Origin: Limnohabitans lacus
Lineage (GTDB): Bacteria; Pseudomonadota; Gammaproteobacteria; Burkholderiales; Burkholderiaceae_C
Assembly (NCBI RefSeq): GCF_030053395.1
Contig: NZ_JASGBH010000003.1
Location: 1-64,000 of the forward strand
Length of the DNA: 64,000 bases
Direction: 5' to 3'
The notes beneath the pieces were generated by a model. It did no database searches, had not been told where the DNA came from, and saw only the letters and a program-made list of their open reading frames with translations. Each line of letters begins with the position of its first letter. Positions within the stretch are counted from its first letter, which is position 1. Both the position numbers and the translations under genes were made by a program. Of this stretch, positions 31,454 through 39,999 are shown one piece after another.

Positions 31454-32155
31454 ATGCAACAACTTTTGATGATCGAAGACGATGTCCGCCTGGCGGGCAT
31501 GGTGTCGGAATACCTGGGCGCTTCTGGGTTTTTGGTCAGCCATGCCCCAGATGCGAAGACCGGCTTGACCCGCCTGCAATCGGCAGGTGTGGACCTCGTG
31601 ATCCTGGACCTGATGCTGCCCGACATGGATGGCTTGCAGGTTTGCCAGCGCATCCGGGCCTTACCCAGCGCATTGGGCCAGGTGCCGGTGCTCATGCTCA
31701 CAGCCAAGGGGGATCCGATGGACCGCATCATTGGCCTGGAGATGGGCGCAGACGACTACCTGCCCAAACCGTTTGAGCCCAGGGAACTGCTGGCCCGTAT
31801 CAAGGCCATCTTGCGCCGCAAAGGCACAGACTCCCCAAGTCCCACACAAACCATGAATTTCGGCTCTTTGGAAATTGACCGCGATGCCCGCCGAGTATTG
31901 GTCAAAGGCCATCCTTGTGAATTGACCTCGTATCAATTTGACCTGCTGGTGGCGCTGGCTGAGCGTGCAGGGCGTGTGCTGACGCGTGACCAGATCATGG
32001 AAGCGGTGCGCGGTCGAGAGCTGGAAGCGTTTGACCGTTCGATCGATGTGCACATGGGGCGCATTCGCGCGGCCATTGAGGCTGACCCGAAAGCGCCGCA
32101 GCGCATCTTGACGGTGCGGGGTGTCGGATATGTGTTTGCACGTCAGCAGGCTTGA
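31454..32155 (+). CDS. OmpR-family response regulator
   Basis: 233-residue transcription regulator. The receiver has E8/D9/D10, phosphoacceptor D52 (LVILDLMLPDMDG), a Thr (MLTAKGD) and Lys (LPKPFEP). The C-terminal winged helix (about 135-230) carries the OmpR/PhoB signature ELTSYQFDLLVALAE and SIDVHMGRIRAAIE. ATG at 31454 is chosen; the open frame extends upstream only because of overlap with ampG in another frame. Its stop abuts the kinase start (TGAGTGATG), a coupled pair. Confidence 0.95.
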   Translation: MQQLLMIEDDVRLAGMVSEYLGASGFLVSHAPDAKTGLTRLQSAGVDLVILDLMLPDMDGLQVCQRIRALPSALGQVPVLMLTAKGDPMDRIIGLEMGADDYLPKPFEPRELLARIKAILRRKGTDSPSPTQTMNFGSLEIDRDARRVLVKGHPCELTSYQFDLLVALAERAGRVLTRDQIMEAVRGRELEAFDRSIDVHMGRIRAAIEADPKAPQRILTVRGVGYVFARQQA

Positions 32156-32158
32156 GTG

Positions 32159-33385
32159 ATGTTCAAAGGCTTGTCTCGGCATTTGTACCTGCGCATCTGG
32201 CTGGCTGTGGTGGCCGGCGTGGCGGTGCTGATGTTGGTGGTGGGCTGGTTTTGGCGCGCCAGTGTGGAGCACAACACGCCGCCGCCCATGCCGCGGGACT
32301 GGGTGATCATGACCCCTGGCGGCGATGTGTTGGGCACATCGGCACCGCGCCACCGCCCCGGCATGCCATTGAATTTTGAGTTCGTCATGCCCGATGGGCG
32401 CGAGATGCAATTGCAGATCCAGCGCAAGTGGGAGGATGGCCGTCCACCGCCGCGCATGCACCGCGAGCCGCCTTGGTGGGCGGCACCGCCTTATGGTTTT
32501 TTTTGGATGCTGGGCTTGATCGGTCTGGCTGTGGCACTGGGTTTGTACCCGGTGGTGCGCCGCTTGACGCAGCGTCTGGAAGGCTTGCAGCGCGGGGTGC
32601 AGCGCTGGGGCGAGGGCGATTTGTCGGCCCGAGTACCGGTGCAAGGCGACGATGAAGTGGCCGATTTGTCGCAGCGCTTTAACCAAGCCGCCGAGCGCAT
32701 CGAGGGCTTGATGGCTTCGCAAAAGTCTTTGTTGGCCAATGCCTCGCATGAGCTGCGCTCGCCCATGGCACGCATTCGCATGGGGCTGGAACTGATGGAG
32801 GTGAGCAGCGAGGCAGCCTTGCACCAGCGCACCCGTCAGGAAATTTTGCGCAACATGGCCGAGCTGGACCAATTGATCGATGAGATTTTGCTGGCCAGCC
32901 GATTGGACGCCAAGGAAGCCGATATGGGCACCGTGGAAGCGGTGGACTTGGTGGGCCTGTGCGCCGAGGAGTGCGCACGCGTGGGCGCTTGGCTCGACGT
33001 GCCCGAAGGCATGCACACCCTCGAAGTGCAGGGCGTGGCCAAATTGCTGCGCCGCATGGTGCGCAACCTGCTGGAGAACGCACGCCGCTATGGCGCCTTG
33101 ACGGCAGAGGGCGAAGGCATCGCGCTGTCCCTGCGCTCAGAAAACCAGCAAGTGCTGTTGACCGTGTGCGACAACGGCCCCGGTGTGCCATCTGAATACC
33201 GAGAACGCATCTTTGAGCCCTTCTTCAGACTGCCCGGCGCCAGCGAACGTGTGGGCGGTGTGGGCCTGGGGCTGGCGCTTGTCAAATCGATTGTGGAGCG
33301 TCACCAAGGGGTGGTGCGCTGCACGGCGCGGGAGGGGTGTGGGGCTTGTTTTGAGGTGAAGTTAACTTTGCCAGCCGTGAATTAG
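32159..33385 (+). CDS. Sensor histidine kinase of the EnvZ/CpxA/RstB type
   Basis: 408 residues. Membrane helix at about 12-32, a short Pro-rich periplasmic domain (33-112), second helix (113-131), HAMP (about 132-185), HisKA with His197 (ANASHELRSPMARIRMGL) and HATPase (NLLENARRYG, DNGPGVP, GVGLGLALVKSI). The GTG at 32156 is an alternative start. The HELRSPLARIR-type H-box is typical of CpxA/RstB kinases, so it may monitor envelope or metal stress (inference). Paired with the regulator directly upstream. Confidence 0.94.
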   Translation: MFKGLSRHLYLRIWLAVVAGVAVLMLVVGWFWRASVEHNTPPPMPRDWVIMTPGGDVLGTSAPRHRPGMPLNFEFVMPDGREMQLQIQRKWEDGRPPPRMHREPPWWAAPPYGFFWMLGLIGLAVALGLYPVVRRLTQRLEGLQRGVQRWGEGDLSARVPVQGDDEVADLSQRFNQAAERIEGLMASQKSLLANASHELRSPMARIRMGLELMEVSSEAALHQRTRQEILRNMAELDQLIDEILLASRLDAKEADMGTVEAVDLVGLCAEECARVGAWLDVPEGMHTLEVQGVAKLLRRMVRNLLENARRYGALTAEGEGIALSLRSENQQVLLTVCDNGPGVPSEYRERIFEPFFRLPGASERVGGVGLGLALVKSIVERHQGVVRCTAREGCGACFEVKLTLPAVN

Positions 33386-33446
33386 CTTGGTGGAGTTTCA
33401 AATTAAACAATGCGGTTTCGTTCGAAAGGAATGATGCACAGCCCGA

Positions 33447-34127
33447 TCAATTGCTGAACCATTTTTTCAAGCGATCAATTCGACTGGGCTGGATGCTGAC
33501 GCTGATCCCATCTCCAATATGGCTGCAGTAGCCAGGTGTCAGATAGGCGACGTGCTGACCCCATGAGCGCATGTGCCTGGAAACATGGCGTTCTTTTTTG
33601 AACTGATGAAAGCCACCCAAGCGATTCCAATTGTCCAGCGATGCAATGTGTGGGTTGAATGTGTATCCGTGCCATTGTTCATGCATGGGATCCAGTCGTT
33701 TGTAGGTCAGTCCCGATCCTTCGCAGGTCAAAATTTTTGATGCTTCCTCCTCATTCATGGGGATGTCTTCGACCTTGCGCAAGCAAACTTCACTGATTTC
33801 TGGCTTGGATTGCAGTAAGTTCAATACGGATTGGACGGGAATGTCCCCCTCGAACAACCAATCGTCTTCGCAATGGAAAACGTACTTGGTTTTCACCAGT
33901 TTGTACATTGCATCAACGGCTTGGTGATGTCCAACCTGCTTGTGTAGATTGATCAATGTGCCTTGAGGACACATTTTTAGGAACATCTCATTGGTTGGCG
34001 CGTCTCTGAAATCGTTGATGGCGATGATGTGCTGGAACTCAATTTTGGGCAGCAAGCTCAGCAGTGTTTTTTCCAAAGGTTCGGGTCGATTCCCTATGGT
34101 CAGACACAAGGTGATTTCGTGTGGCAT
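33447..34127 (-). CDS. Putative family-2-like glycosyltransferase
   Basis: 226 residues starting MPHEITLCLTIGNRPEPLEKTLLSLL, a GT-A nucleotide-binding start. The acidic CEDDW motif at about residue 91 corresponds to the metal-binding DxD, and a C-terminal region contains NWNRLGGFHQF. Acceptor and sugar are not identifiable. It is the last gene of a minus-strand run of three glycosyltransferases, 39 bp after the preceding one. Probably acts on lipopolysaccharide or another surface glycan (inference). Confidence 0.72.
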   Translation of the reverse strand: MPHEITLCLTIGNRPEPLEKTLLSLLPKIEFQHIIAINDFRDAPTNEMFLKMCPQGTLINLHKQVGHHQAVDAMYKLVKTKYVFHCEDDWLFEGDIPVQSVLNLLQSKPEISEVCLRKVEDIPMNEEEASKILTCEGSGLTYKRLDPMHEQWHGYTFNPHIASLDNWNRLGGFHQFKKERHVSRHMRSWGQHVAYLTPGYCSHIGDGISVSIQPSRIDRLKKWFSN

Positions 34128-34166
34128 GAAAACCTTTGAAGGCAGTTGGGTGCTGATGAAAGGCGT

Positions 34167-34958
34167 TTAACGACTGACGTTTTCAGTCAACAGATCACGG
34201 TCGTATTCCAGTGCCACGTATCTGAAGAAGCATTCCAAAGCGACGAAGTAGCAGTAGAGAAAGCCGGGGCCGCCGTCGAGAAAACCGCCTTGCAAAATAT
34301 AGGTCTTCAAGAACGAAGACAAGGCAGACAAGGTGCCTCGTCCAATGCCGCCGCGTTTGCCCGCTGAATGCCTTTTGGCCGCACCCAGCATGGCGTATTG
34401 GGTGAGTTTCTCAAGGCTGGCGCGGATGCTTTGCCTTGAATGGTGTAGCAGTCGGTGCTTCATCACGCTGCGCTGGATTTGACTGTTGACGCTTAGCACC
34501 GCTTCTTCGTGGACCACGCCTTTGTAGTGATCGATCAATGCTCTGGGGAATAAGCGTTCCATACTGGCATTGGACTTGAAGTGCTTGAGCACATGGCCGT
34601 AGGCCACAACGGTCCAGCGCACTTTCCAGACGCCCGAAGCACCCGATTGAACGATGCTTTGGAGTTCTGTTCTCAGCTCAGGTGTGATGACCTCATCCGC
34701 GTCTAGAAAAAAGATGTAGTCGCTGCCGACCTTTTCGAGCAATCGGTTGCGCTGAACGGCGAAGCCTTGCCAATCGGCGCTGGTAAAGGTCTTGGCGCCC
34801 AATTTTTGGGCAATGTCCAGAGTGTTGTCGGTGCTGCCACTGTCAAGCACGATCACTTCATCTGCAAAAAGGGCGCTCTCAATGCAGCGCCCAATCAGAC
34901 GGGATTCGTTTTTGGTCAGGATGCCAATCGCAAGGCTTGGCAAGGGCTTGTTGTTCAT
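34167..34958 (-). CDS. Family 2 glycosyltransferase (LPS core type)
   Basis: 263 residues from ATG 34958, which gives MNNKPLPSLAIGILTKNES and overlaps the upstream stop as TGATG; a longer frame to 35021 lies inside the neighbour. The GT2 core shows LDSGSTDNTLDIAQKLGA, the QRNRLLE stretch and the DADE motif (FFLDADEVITPEL). The sequence pattern resembles WaaE/KdtX-type LPS-core glucosyltransferases. Donor and acceptor are inferred only. Confidence 0.85.
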   Translation of the reverse strand: MNNKPLPSLAIGILTKNESRLIGRCIESALFADEVIVLDSGSTDNTLDIAQKLGAKTFTSADWQGFAVQRNRLLEKVGSDYIFFLDADEVITPELRTELQSIVQSGASGVWKVRWTVVAYGHVLKHFKSNASMERLFPRALIDHYKGVVHEEAVLSVNSQIQRSVMKHRLLHHSRQSIRASLEKLTQYAMLGAAKRHSAGKRGGIGRGTLSALSSFLKTYILQGGFLDGGPGFLYCYFVALECFFRYVALEYDRDLLTENVSR

Positions 34959-35815
34959 CAAGATCCACCGTGGGTGAGGAAGGAGGGTCCTTCGGATTTG
35001 ACGATGCCTTGGGCGGTCCATGCGCGTCCTGATCGGCGAACCGACTTCATGTAGCGCTTGTTTGCAGCTGCCACGACAGGGTCTGCATAGCCACGCGCAT
35101 GTTCAATGTGCAGCAGCGGGGCTGTGTACCGGTTGTGTCTTCCACGGATACCCGCGTTGTTCATTCGAACACCCATTTCCACGTCTTCTGCACCGTACTT
35201 CATAGCCTCGTCAAAGCCATTGACTTTGAGCAAATCGGCTCGCCAACCTGCGCTGTTGCAGCCGTTCCAGACTTTCTTGACCGGGGAAATGCGTTCCAAA
35301 AAATTGGCAAATACCAAGGGGAGAGACGCCGTTTTTAGCCATGTTCCTAGACGAGTGACGCATCCGTTGGCTTTGAGCCAGTCGAGCTGAAAGATGCGCT
35401 TGGAAGTGATCAGTTCATCGGTCAACAAAGAGTTGACCGTCAAGGGCATGCGGATCAGGCTGCCACTGACAAAAAGGCTCGGTTGGCGCAGGTCGAAGTG
35501 GCGCTGGATGTAGCCAGGGGACGCTACGCAATCACCGTCAATGAAGATCAGGTAATCGGCACCGGAGGATGCAATGGCTTTGTTGAGTATTTCGTTTTTG
35601 GCAAAGCCGTTGTCGGGATGCCACACATGGCGAAAACGATCTTCACCCAAACGCATGCGCCAAGAATCTACGACATTTTGGGTATCGGGACCGGAGCCAT
35701 CGTCAGCGATGCACACTCGGAAATTTTGGGTGCTTTGCCCCTTCAAGCCCAACAGTGCGAAGTGAAGCGCTGTCGGGTTGTTGAAGGTGGTGACAATGAC
35801 TTCGGTGCTGACCAT
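34958..35815 (-). CDS. Family 2 glycosyltransferase with galactosyltransferase-type C-terminal region
   Basis: 285 residues: STEVIVTTFNNPTALHFAL start, ADDGSG nucleotide-binding motif, DGD metal motif (IFIDGDCVASPGY), then WNGCNSAGWRADLLKVNGFDEAMKYGAEDVEMGVR, the ED-containing C-terminal motif of glycosyltransferase 7C/GT27-like enzymes. Overlaps the next gene by 1 bp. It starts 8 bp after the zf-CHCC gene, so it may be transcribed with ilvE. Substrates unknown. Confidence 0.88.
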   Translation of the reverse strand: MVSTEVIVTTFNNPTALHFALLGLKGQSTQNFRVCIADDGSGPDTQNVVDSWRMRLGEDRFRHVWHPDNGFAKNEILNKAIASSGADYLIFIDGDCVASPGYIQRHFDLRQPSLFVSGSLIRMPLTVNSLLTDELITSKRIFQLDWLKANGCVTRLGTWLKTASLPLVFANFLERISPVKKVWNGCNSAGWRADLLKVNGFDEAMKYGAEDVEMGVRMNNAGIRGRHNRYTAPLLHIEHARGYADPVVAAANKRYMKSVRRSGRAWTAQGIVKSEGPSFLTHGGS

Positions 35816-35822
35816 CTGGCGT

Positions 35823-36026
35823 TCAGTGCCCGTGGCTCACAACCTCACCGGCCTTGAGTTTGTATTCAGTGCCGCAATAAGGGCACTTGGCCTGGCCGGT
35901 TTTGGCCACGTCCAGGTAGACCTTGGGGTGGCTGTTCCACAGTTTCATGTCGGCTTTGGGGCTGGGGCAGAACACGCCGCCTTGGGGGTTCAGATCCGAT
36001 GCCAGAAGTTCAATGGTGTTGCTCAT
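35823..36026 (-). CDS. Small zinc-finger (zf-CHCC) protein
   Basis: 67 residues with the C-x12-H-x14-C-x2-C pattern at Cys20, His33, Cys48 and Cys51 (FCPSP, NSHPKVYLDV, KCPYCGTEY). This is the short bacterial relative of the mitochondrial complex I subunit NDUFS6 domain. Its role in bacteria is not established. In Burkholderiales it commonly sits directly after ilvE, as here with an 11-bp gap. Confidence 0.92.
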   Translation of the reverse strand: MSNTIELLASDLNPQGGVFCPSPKADMKLWNSHPKVYLDVAKTGQAKCPYCGTEYKLKAGEVVSHGH

Positions 36027-36037
36027 GGTTGATGTCC

Positions 36038-36976
36038 TTAAACCAAAGTCAGCCAGTGGGCGTACTTGGGGTTGCGGCCGTTGACGATGTCAAAGAACGC
36101 GGATTGGATTTTTTCGGTGATGGGGCCTCGGCTGCCAGCGCCCAGCTGGATGCGGTCCAGTTCACGGATCGGTGTCACTTCTGCAGCCGTGCCGGTGAAG
36201 AAGGCTTCGTCGGCGATGTAGATCTCGTCGCGGGTGATGCGCTTTTGCACGATCTCCAGGCCCAGATCTTTAGCGATGTGGAACACCGTGTTGCGGGTGA
36301 TGCCGTTCAAGGCGCCAGCCGACAAGTCGGGCGTGTAGATGACGCCGTCTTTGACCACAAAGATGTTTTCGCCAGCGCCTTCCGACACAAAGCCCGAGGT
36401 GTCGAGCAACAGGGCTTCGTCGTAACCTTCGTCGGTCACTTCCATATTGGCCAAGATCGAGTTGGTGTAGTTGCTCACTGCCTTGGCCTGCGTCATGGTG
36501 ATGTTGACGTGGTGGCGGGTGTAGCTCGAAGTCTTCACGCGGATGCCGCGTTTCATGCCGTCTTCGCCGAGGTACGCACCCCAGGTCCAGGCCGCGACCA
36601 TCAGATGGATGGTGTTGCCCTTGGGGCTCACGCCCAGCTTCTTGTCGCCGATCCAGGTCAAGGGGCGGATGTAGCCGCTTTCCAAGTTGTTTTCACGGAC
36701 CACATCGCGTTGCGCTTGGTTGACTTGGTCTTTGGTGAAGGGGATGGCCATGCGCAAGATCTTGGCGCTGTTGAACAGGCGGTCGGTGTGCTCTTGCAGG
36801 CGGAAGATGGCAGTGCCTTGCTCGGTCTTGTAGGCGCGCACGCCTTCAAAAGCGCCGCAGCCGTAGTGCAAGGTGTGGCTCAGCACGTGGATCTTGGCAT
36901 CGCGCCAATCGACCATCTGGCCGTCCATCCAGATTTTGCCGTCGCGGTCAGACATGGAGGGGATCACAACGCTCAT
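36038..36976 (-). CDS. ilvE: Branched-chain amino acid aminotransferase IlvE
   Basis: PLP-dependent class IV aminotransferase making or degrading leucine, isoleucine and valine with 2-oxoglutarate. The 312-residue length is normal. The PLP lysine is Lys165 (TMTQAKAVSNY), with the phosphate-binding GAGENIF and the class IV signature EALLLDTSGFVSEGAGENIF. Starts 70 bp after the small membrane-protein gene and precedes zf-CHCC by 11 bp. Confidence 0.95.
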   Translation of the reverse strand: MSVVIPSMSDRDGKIWMDGQMVDWRDAKIHVLSHTLHYGCGAFEGVRAYKTEQGTAIFRLQEHTDRLFNSAKILRMAIPFTKDQVNQAQRDVVRENNLESGYIRPLTWIGDKKLGVSPKGNTIHLMVAAWTWGAYLGEDGMKRGIRVKTSSYTRHHVNITMTQAKAVSNYTNSILANMEVTDEGYDEALLLDTSGFVSEGAGENIFVVKDGVIYTPDLSAGALNGITRNTVFHIAKDLGLEIVQKRITRDEIYIADEAFFTGTAAEVTPIRELDRIQLGAGSRGPITEKIQSAFFDIVNGRNPKYAHWLTLV

Positions 36977-37047
36977 CTTGGGTCCTGATTAAAAAAAGTG
37001 ATTTGCAGATTGCAAAAGGAAGCATTTTACGGGCTGAGAAGGCCGAT

Positions 37048-37437
37048 TCAGGCTGGCCTGTGCAGAGACCATTCGGCCAATTTGCCGCCCACAAAGGTGC
37101 AGGTGACGCAGGATTGACCGGCATCGGTCCAGGTGAAGACTTCGGGTTGCTCGTCTTTGGGGCTTTGCAGGCTGCCCAGCGAACGGGTCATGGCAATCAC
37201 ATGCATCAGGCTGACGCCTTTTTTGAGCTTGGCGTTGAGCATGACGGCGCTGGCCACATGGCCAATCGGCCGGTCTGCGGCTTTTTTGAGGATGGTCAGT
37301 AAGCGCGTGAAGTGCAGCAAGATCCACATGACCACGCCGCCACCGGCCAGCGCGATACCGGCCCAGCCAAATTGGTTCCAGGCGCCGATGGTCAAAACGA
37401 TGATGGCCACAGGGGCCAAGATTTTCGAGAAATTCAT
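37048..37437 (-). CDS. Conserved small inner-membrane protein, function unknown
   Basis: 129 residues. Two hydrophobic stretches near the N-terminus (about 8-22 and 25-44: ILAPVAIIVLTIGAW and WAGIALAGGGVVMWILLHF) are followed by a soluble tail ending in TWTDAGQSCVTCTFVGGKLAEWSLHRPA. I do not recognise a domain. It lies 26 bp after radA and upstream of ilvE, a linkage I associate with Comamonadaceae. The CVTC motif could bind metal or form a disulfide. Confidence 0.75.
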   Translation of the reverse strand: MNFSKILAPVAIIVLTIGAWNQFGWAGIALAGGGVVMWILLHFTRLLTILKKAADRPIGHVASAVMLNAKLKKGVSLMHVIAMTRSLGSLQSPKDEQPEVFTWTDAGQSCVTCTFVGGKLAEWSLHRPA

Positions 37438-37463
37438 GGGGTGGGATTGTGCCTTGCGCAGAT

Positions 37464-38849
37464 TCAGTCCAAGCCCCGCACCACCTGCATCGCTTCTTCT
37501 ATCCTGTCCACCGGGTAAATCGTCAGGCCCTCGAATGCCTTGTCGTTTTTCTTGGGGGTATTGGCTTTGGGCACCACGGCCACTTTGAAGCCCAGCTTGG
37601 CGGCTTCTTTGAGGCGGTCTTGGCCGCGCGGGGCAGGGCGCACTTCGCCGGCCAGGCCCACTTCGCCAAAGGCGATGAAGCCTTTGGGCAGCGGCTTGCC
37701 ACGCAGGCTGCTGGTGATGGCCAGCATCACCGCCAGGTCGGCTGCGGGCTCGCTGATGCGCACGCCGCCCACGGCGTTCACAAACACGTCTTGGTCCATG
37801 CAGGCCACGCCCGCATGGCGGTGCAGCACGGCCAGAAGCATGGCCAGGCGGTCGCGGTCCAGGCCCACGCTCAAGCGACGGGGTGATGGGCCGCCACTGT
37901 CTACCAGGGCCTGAATCTCCACCAACAGCGGGCGTGTGCCTTCGAGCGTGACCATCACGCAGCTGCCTGGCACGGGCTCGGCGTGTTGGCTCAAGAAAAT
38001 CGCGCTGGGGTTGCTCACGCCTTTGAGGCCTTTTTCGGTCATGGCAAAAACGCCGATTTCGTTCACCGCGCCAAAACGGTTCTTGATGGCGCGGATCAGG
38101 CGGAAGTTCGAATGCGTGTCGCCTTCAAAGTAGAGCACCGTGTCCACCATGTGCTCCAGTACTCGGGGGCCAGCCAGGGCGCCTTCTTTGGTCACATGGC
38201 CGACCAGCACGATGGTGGTGCCGGTGGATTTGGCGGTGCGCGTGAGGTGCGCGGCGCACTCGCGCACCTGCGCCACCGAGCCGGGCGCGCTGGTCAATTG
38301 GTCTGAGTACACCGTCTGGATCGAGTCGATGATGGCGATGCCCGGCTGGCGCGACTGCAGGGTGTGCAGGATTTTTTCGAGCTGGATTTCGGGCAACACT
38401 GGGACTTGCGAATCAGGCAAGCCCAGACGCCGCGAACGCATGGCCACCTGCGCGCCGCTTTCTTCGCCTGTCACATACAGCGTGTTCATGCCGCTGCGTT
38501 GCAAGGCGTCCACCGCCTGCAGCAGCAGGGTCGATTTGCCAATGCCCGGGTCGCCGCCGATCAGCACCACGCCGCCCTCGACCATGCCGCCGCCCAGCAC
38601 GCGGTCCAGCTCGTCGATGCCCGTGGGGTGGCGTTCAAAATCAGCCGCCTCAATTTGCGACAGCGGCAGCACATCGGATGTGGGGGCCAGAGAGGCATGC
38701 ACCGATCCAAAGCGGTTTTTGCCCGCTGCCGGTTCGGCAGAGCCTTCGATCAGGGTGTTCCAGGCGTTGCAGCTGGGGCATTTGCCCATCCAGCGGGCAC
38801 TGGTGCCACCGCATTCGGTGCAGGTGAATATCGATTTGTCTTTGGCCAT
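37464..38849 (-). CDS. radA: DNA repair protein RadA (Sms)
   Basis: 461-residue RecA-like protein that helps process recombination intermediates. N-terminal C4 zinc finger (CTECGGTSARWMGKCPSC, 10-27), Walker A GGDPGIGKS (98-106), the RadA-specific KNRFG motif (RAIKNRFGAVNEIG), and a C-terminal Lon-like domain (VGLAGEVRPAPRG). All hallmarks are intact. The first gene of a minus-strand run with the small membrane protein and ilvE. Confidence 0.97.
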   Translation of the reverse strand: MAKDKSIFTCTECGGTSARWMGKCPSCNAWNTLIEGSAEPAAGKNRFGSVHASLAPTSDVLPLSQIEAADFERHPTGIDELDRVLGGGMVEGGVVLIGGDPGIGKSTLLLQAVDALQRSGMNTLYVTGEESGAQVAMRSRRLGLPDSQVPVLPEIQLEKILHTLQSRQPGIAIIDSIQTVYSDQLTSAPGSVAQVRECAAHLTRTAKSTGTTIVLVGHVTKEGALAGPRVLEHMVDTVLYFEGDTHSNFRLIRAIKNRFGAVNEIGVFAMTEKGLKGVSNPSAIFLSQHAEPVPGSCVMVTLEGTRPLLVEIQALVDSGGPSPRRLSVGLDRDRLAMLLAVLHRHAGVACMDQDVFVNAVGGVRISEPAADLAVMLAITSSLRGKPLPKGFIAFGEVGLAGEVRPAPRGQDRLKEAAKLGFKVAVVPKANTPKKNDKAFEGLTIYPVDRIEEAMQVVRGLD

Positions 38850-38888
38850 GGGTCGGGTGCAAACGGGTGAGCGCTGTAGTGTGCCTGA

Positions 38889-39935
38889 TCAAGCCCGCCA
38901 CGCAGCGATGAAGTCTTGCGTGATGTCACCGGCCGGGCGTGACTGGATGTGCGCTGTGTTTTGGCCTGCCCAAAGAGGCGTGAAATCGCTGCAGCCCTGG
39001 GCTTCGGCCACTGCGCGCAAAGGGGCCATGGCCGCCGTGGCCAAGGGGAATGCGGGCGCCAGGGGGCTGATGGGGCCCTGTTCGCGCATGACGCGGTTGA
39101 CGATGCCCCGCGCGGGCCGGCCGGTGAACACATTGGTCAAGGCGGTGTGCCTCGCAGCGCTCGACTGCAAGGCGGCGCGGTGCAAGGCGCTGGTGCTGGC
39201 TTCGTCGCTGCACAAATAAGCGGTGCCGATTTGCACCGCTGCAGCGCCCAAAGCCTTGGCCGCGCGAACGCCCGCTGCACTGGCGATGCCCCCTGCAGCA
39301 ATGACCGGGATGTTCACCGCCTGCTCGATCTGGGGCAGCAAGGCGAAGGTGCCGATTTGGGTGCTGAGGTCTTCTGACAGGAACATGCCCCGGTGACCGC
39401 CAGCCTCCAGCCCTTGGGCAATGACGGCATCGGCACCGTGGGCTTGCAGCCACAGCGCTTCGTCCACTGTGGTGGCAGACGAAAAGATTCGCGAGCCCCA
39501 GCTTTTGACACGCTGGACCAGCTCGGCCGAAGGCAAGCCAAAGTGAAAGCTCACCACCGCTGGGCGAAAGGCCTCCAGCACATCGGCCGCTTCGTGGTTG
39601 AAGGGCAGGCGGCCGGGGCCGCTGGCGATGGCTTGTGCATCCAGGCCCAGCTCACGGTAACTGGGTGTCAAGGCTTCTCGCCAGGCGGCCTCGCGCAGGG
39701 CATCGTGTGTCGGCTGTGCGTGGCAAAAGAAGTTGACGTTGAAGGGCTTGTCCGTGGCTTGGCGCAGGGCTTGCAATTGCGCTTGCAAGTCACTGGCACT
39801 GAGCATGGCGGCGGGCAGGGACCCTAGGCCGCCCGCAAGGCAGACGGCAGCGACCAAACGGTGGTTTTGCACGCCGGCCATCGGGGCTTGGATGATGGGG
39901 GCCGCCAACCCCAGACTTTCAAAAAATGCGTCCAT
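38889..39935 (-). CDS. Nitronate monooxygenase-family FMN enzyme
   Basis: 348 residues from ATG 39935; the open frame extends to 39983, but that start would lie in the palindromic operator, so I prefer the shorter form. TIM-barrel flavoprotein of the 2-nitropropane dioxygenase family: APIIQAPMAGVQNHRLVAAV, the FNVNFF strand, QGLEAGGHRG and IPVIAAGGIASA (FMN phosphate binding), and VQIGTAYL. Members oxidise alkyl nitronates; the exact substrate here is unknown. Divergent from hpaR, so it may respond to the same regulator. Confidence 0.88.
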   Translation of the reverse strand: MDAFFESLGLAAPIIQAPMAGVQNHRLVAAVCLAGGLGSLPAAMLSASDLQAQLQALRQATDKPFNVNFFCHAQPTHDALREAAWREALTPSYRELGLDAQAIASGPGRLPFNHEAADVLEAFRPAVVSFHFGLPSAELVQRVKSWGSRIFSSATTVDEALWLQAHGADAVIAQGLEAGGHRGMFLSEDLSTQIGTFALLPQIEQAVNIPVIAAGGIASAAGVRAAKALGAAAVQIGTAYLCSDEASTSALHRAALQSSAARHTALTNVFTGRPARGIVNRVMREQGPISPLAPAFPLATAAMAPLRAVAEAQGCSDFTPLWAGQNTAHIQSRPAGDITQDFIAAWRA

Positions 39936-39981
39936 GCCTTCACTGTAATGGTTTGCCCTGAGTGTCGCCCAGGCTTCATTC

Positions 39982-39997
39982 ATTTAACATGTTAAAT
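39982..39997. promoter_or_regulatory. Perfect 16-bp palindrome, probable HpaR operator
   Basis: ATTTAACATGTTAAAT reads the same on both strands and ends 2 bp before the hpaR ATG, in the 64-bp region shared with the divergent flavoenzyme gene. MarR-family regulators bind AT-rich 16-20 bp palindromes of this kind and usually repress their own operon. Binding by HpaR is inferred from position. Confidence 0.65.
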
Positions 39998-39999
39998 AA

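Noticed and set aside
31661..33016. Long His/Gln-rich minus-strand frame
   Set aside because: Antisense to the response regulator and kinase pair; low complexity typical of GC-rich shadows.
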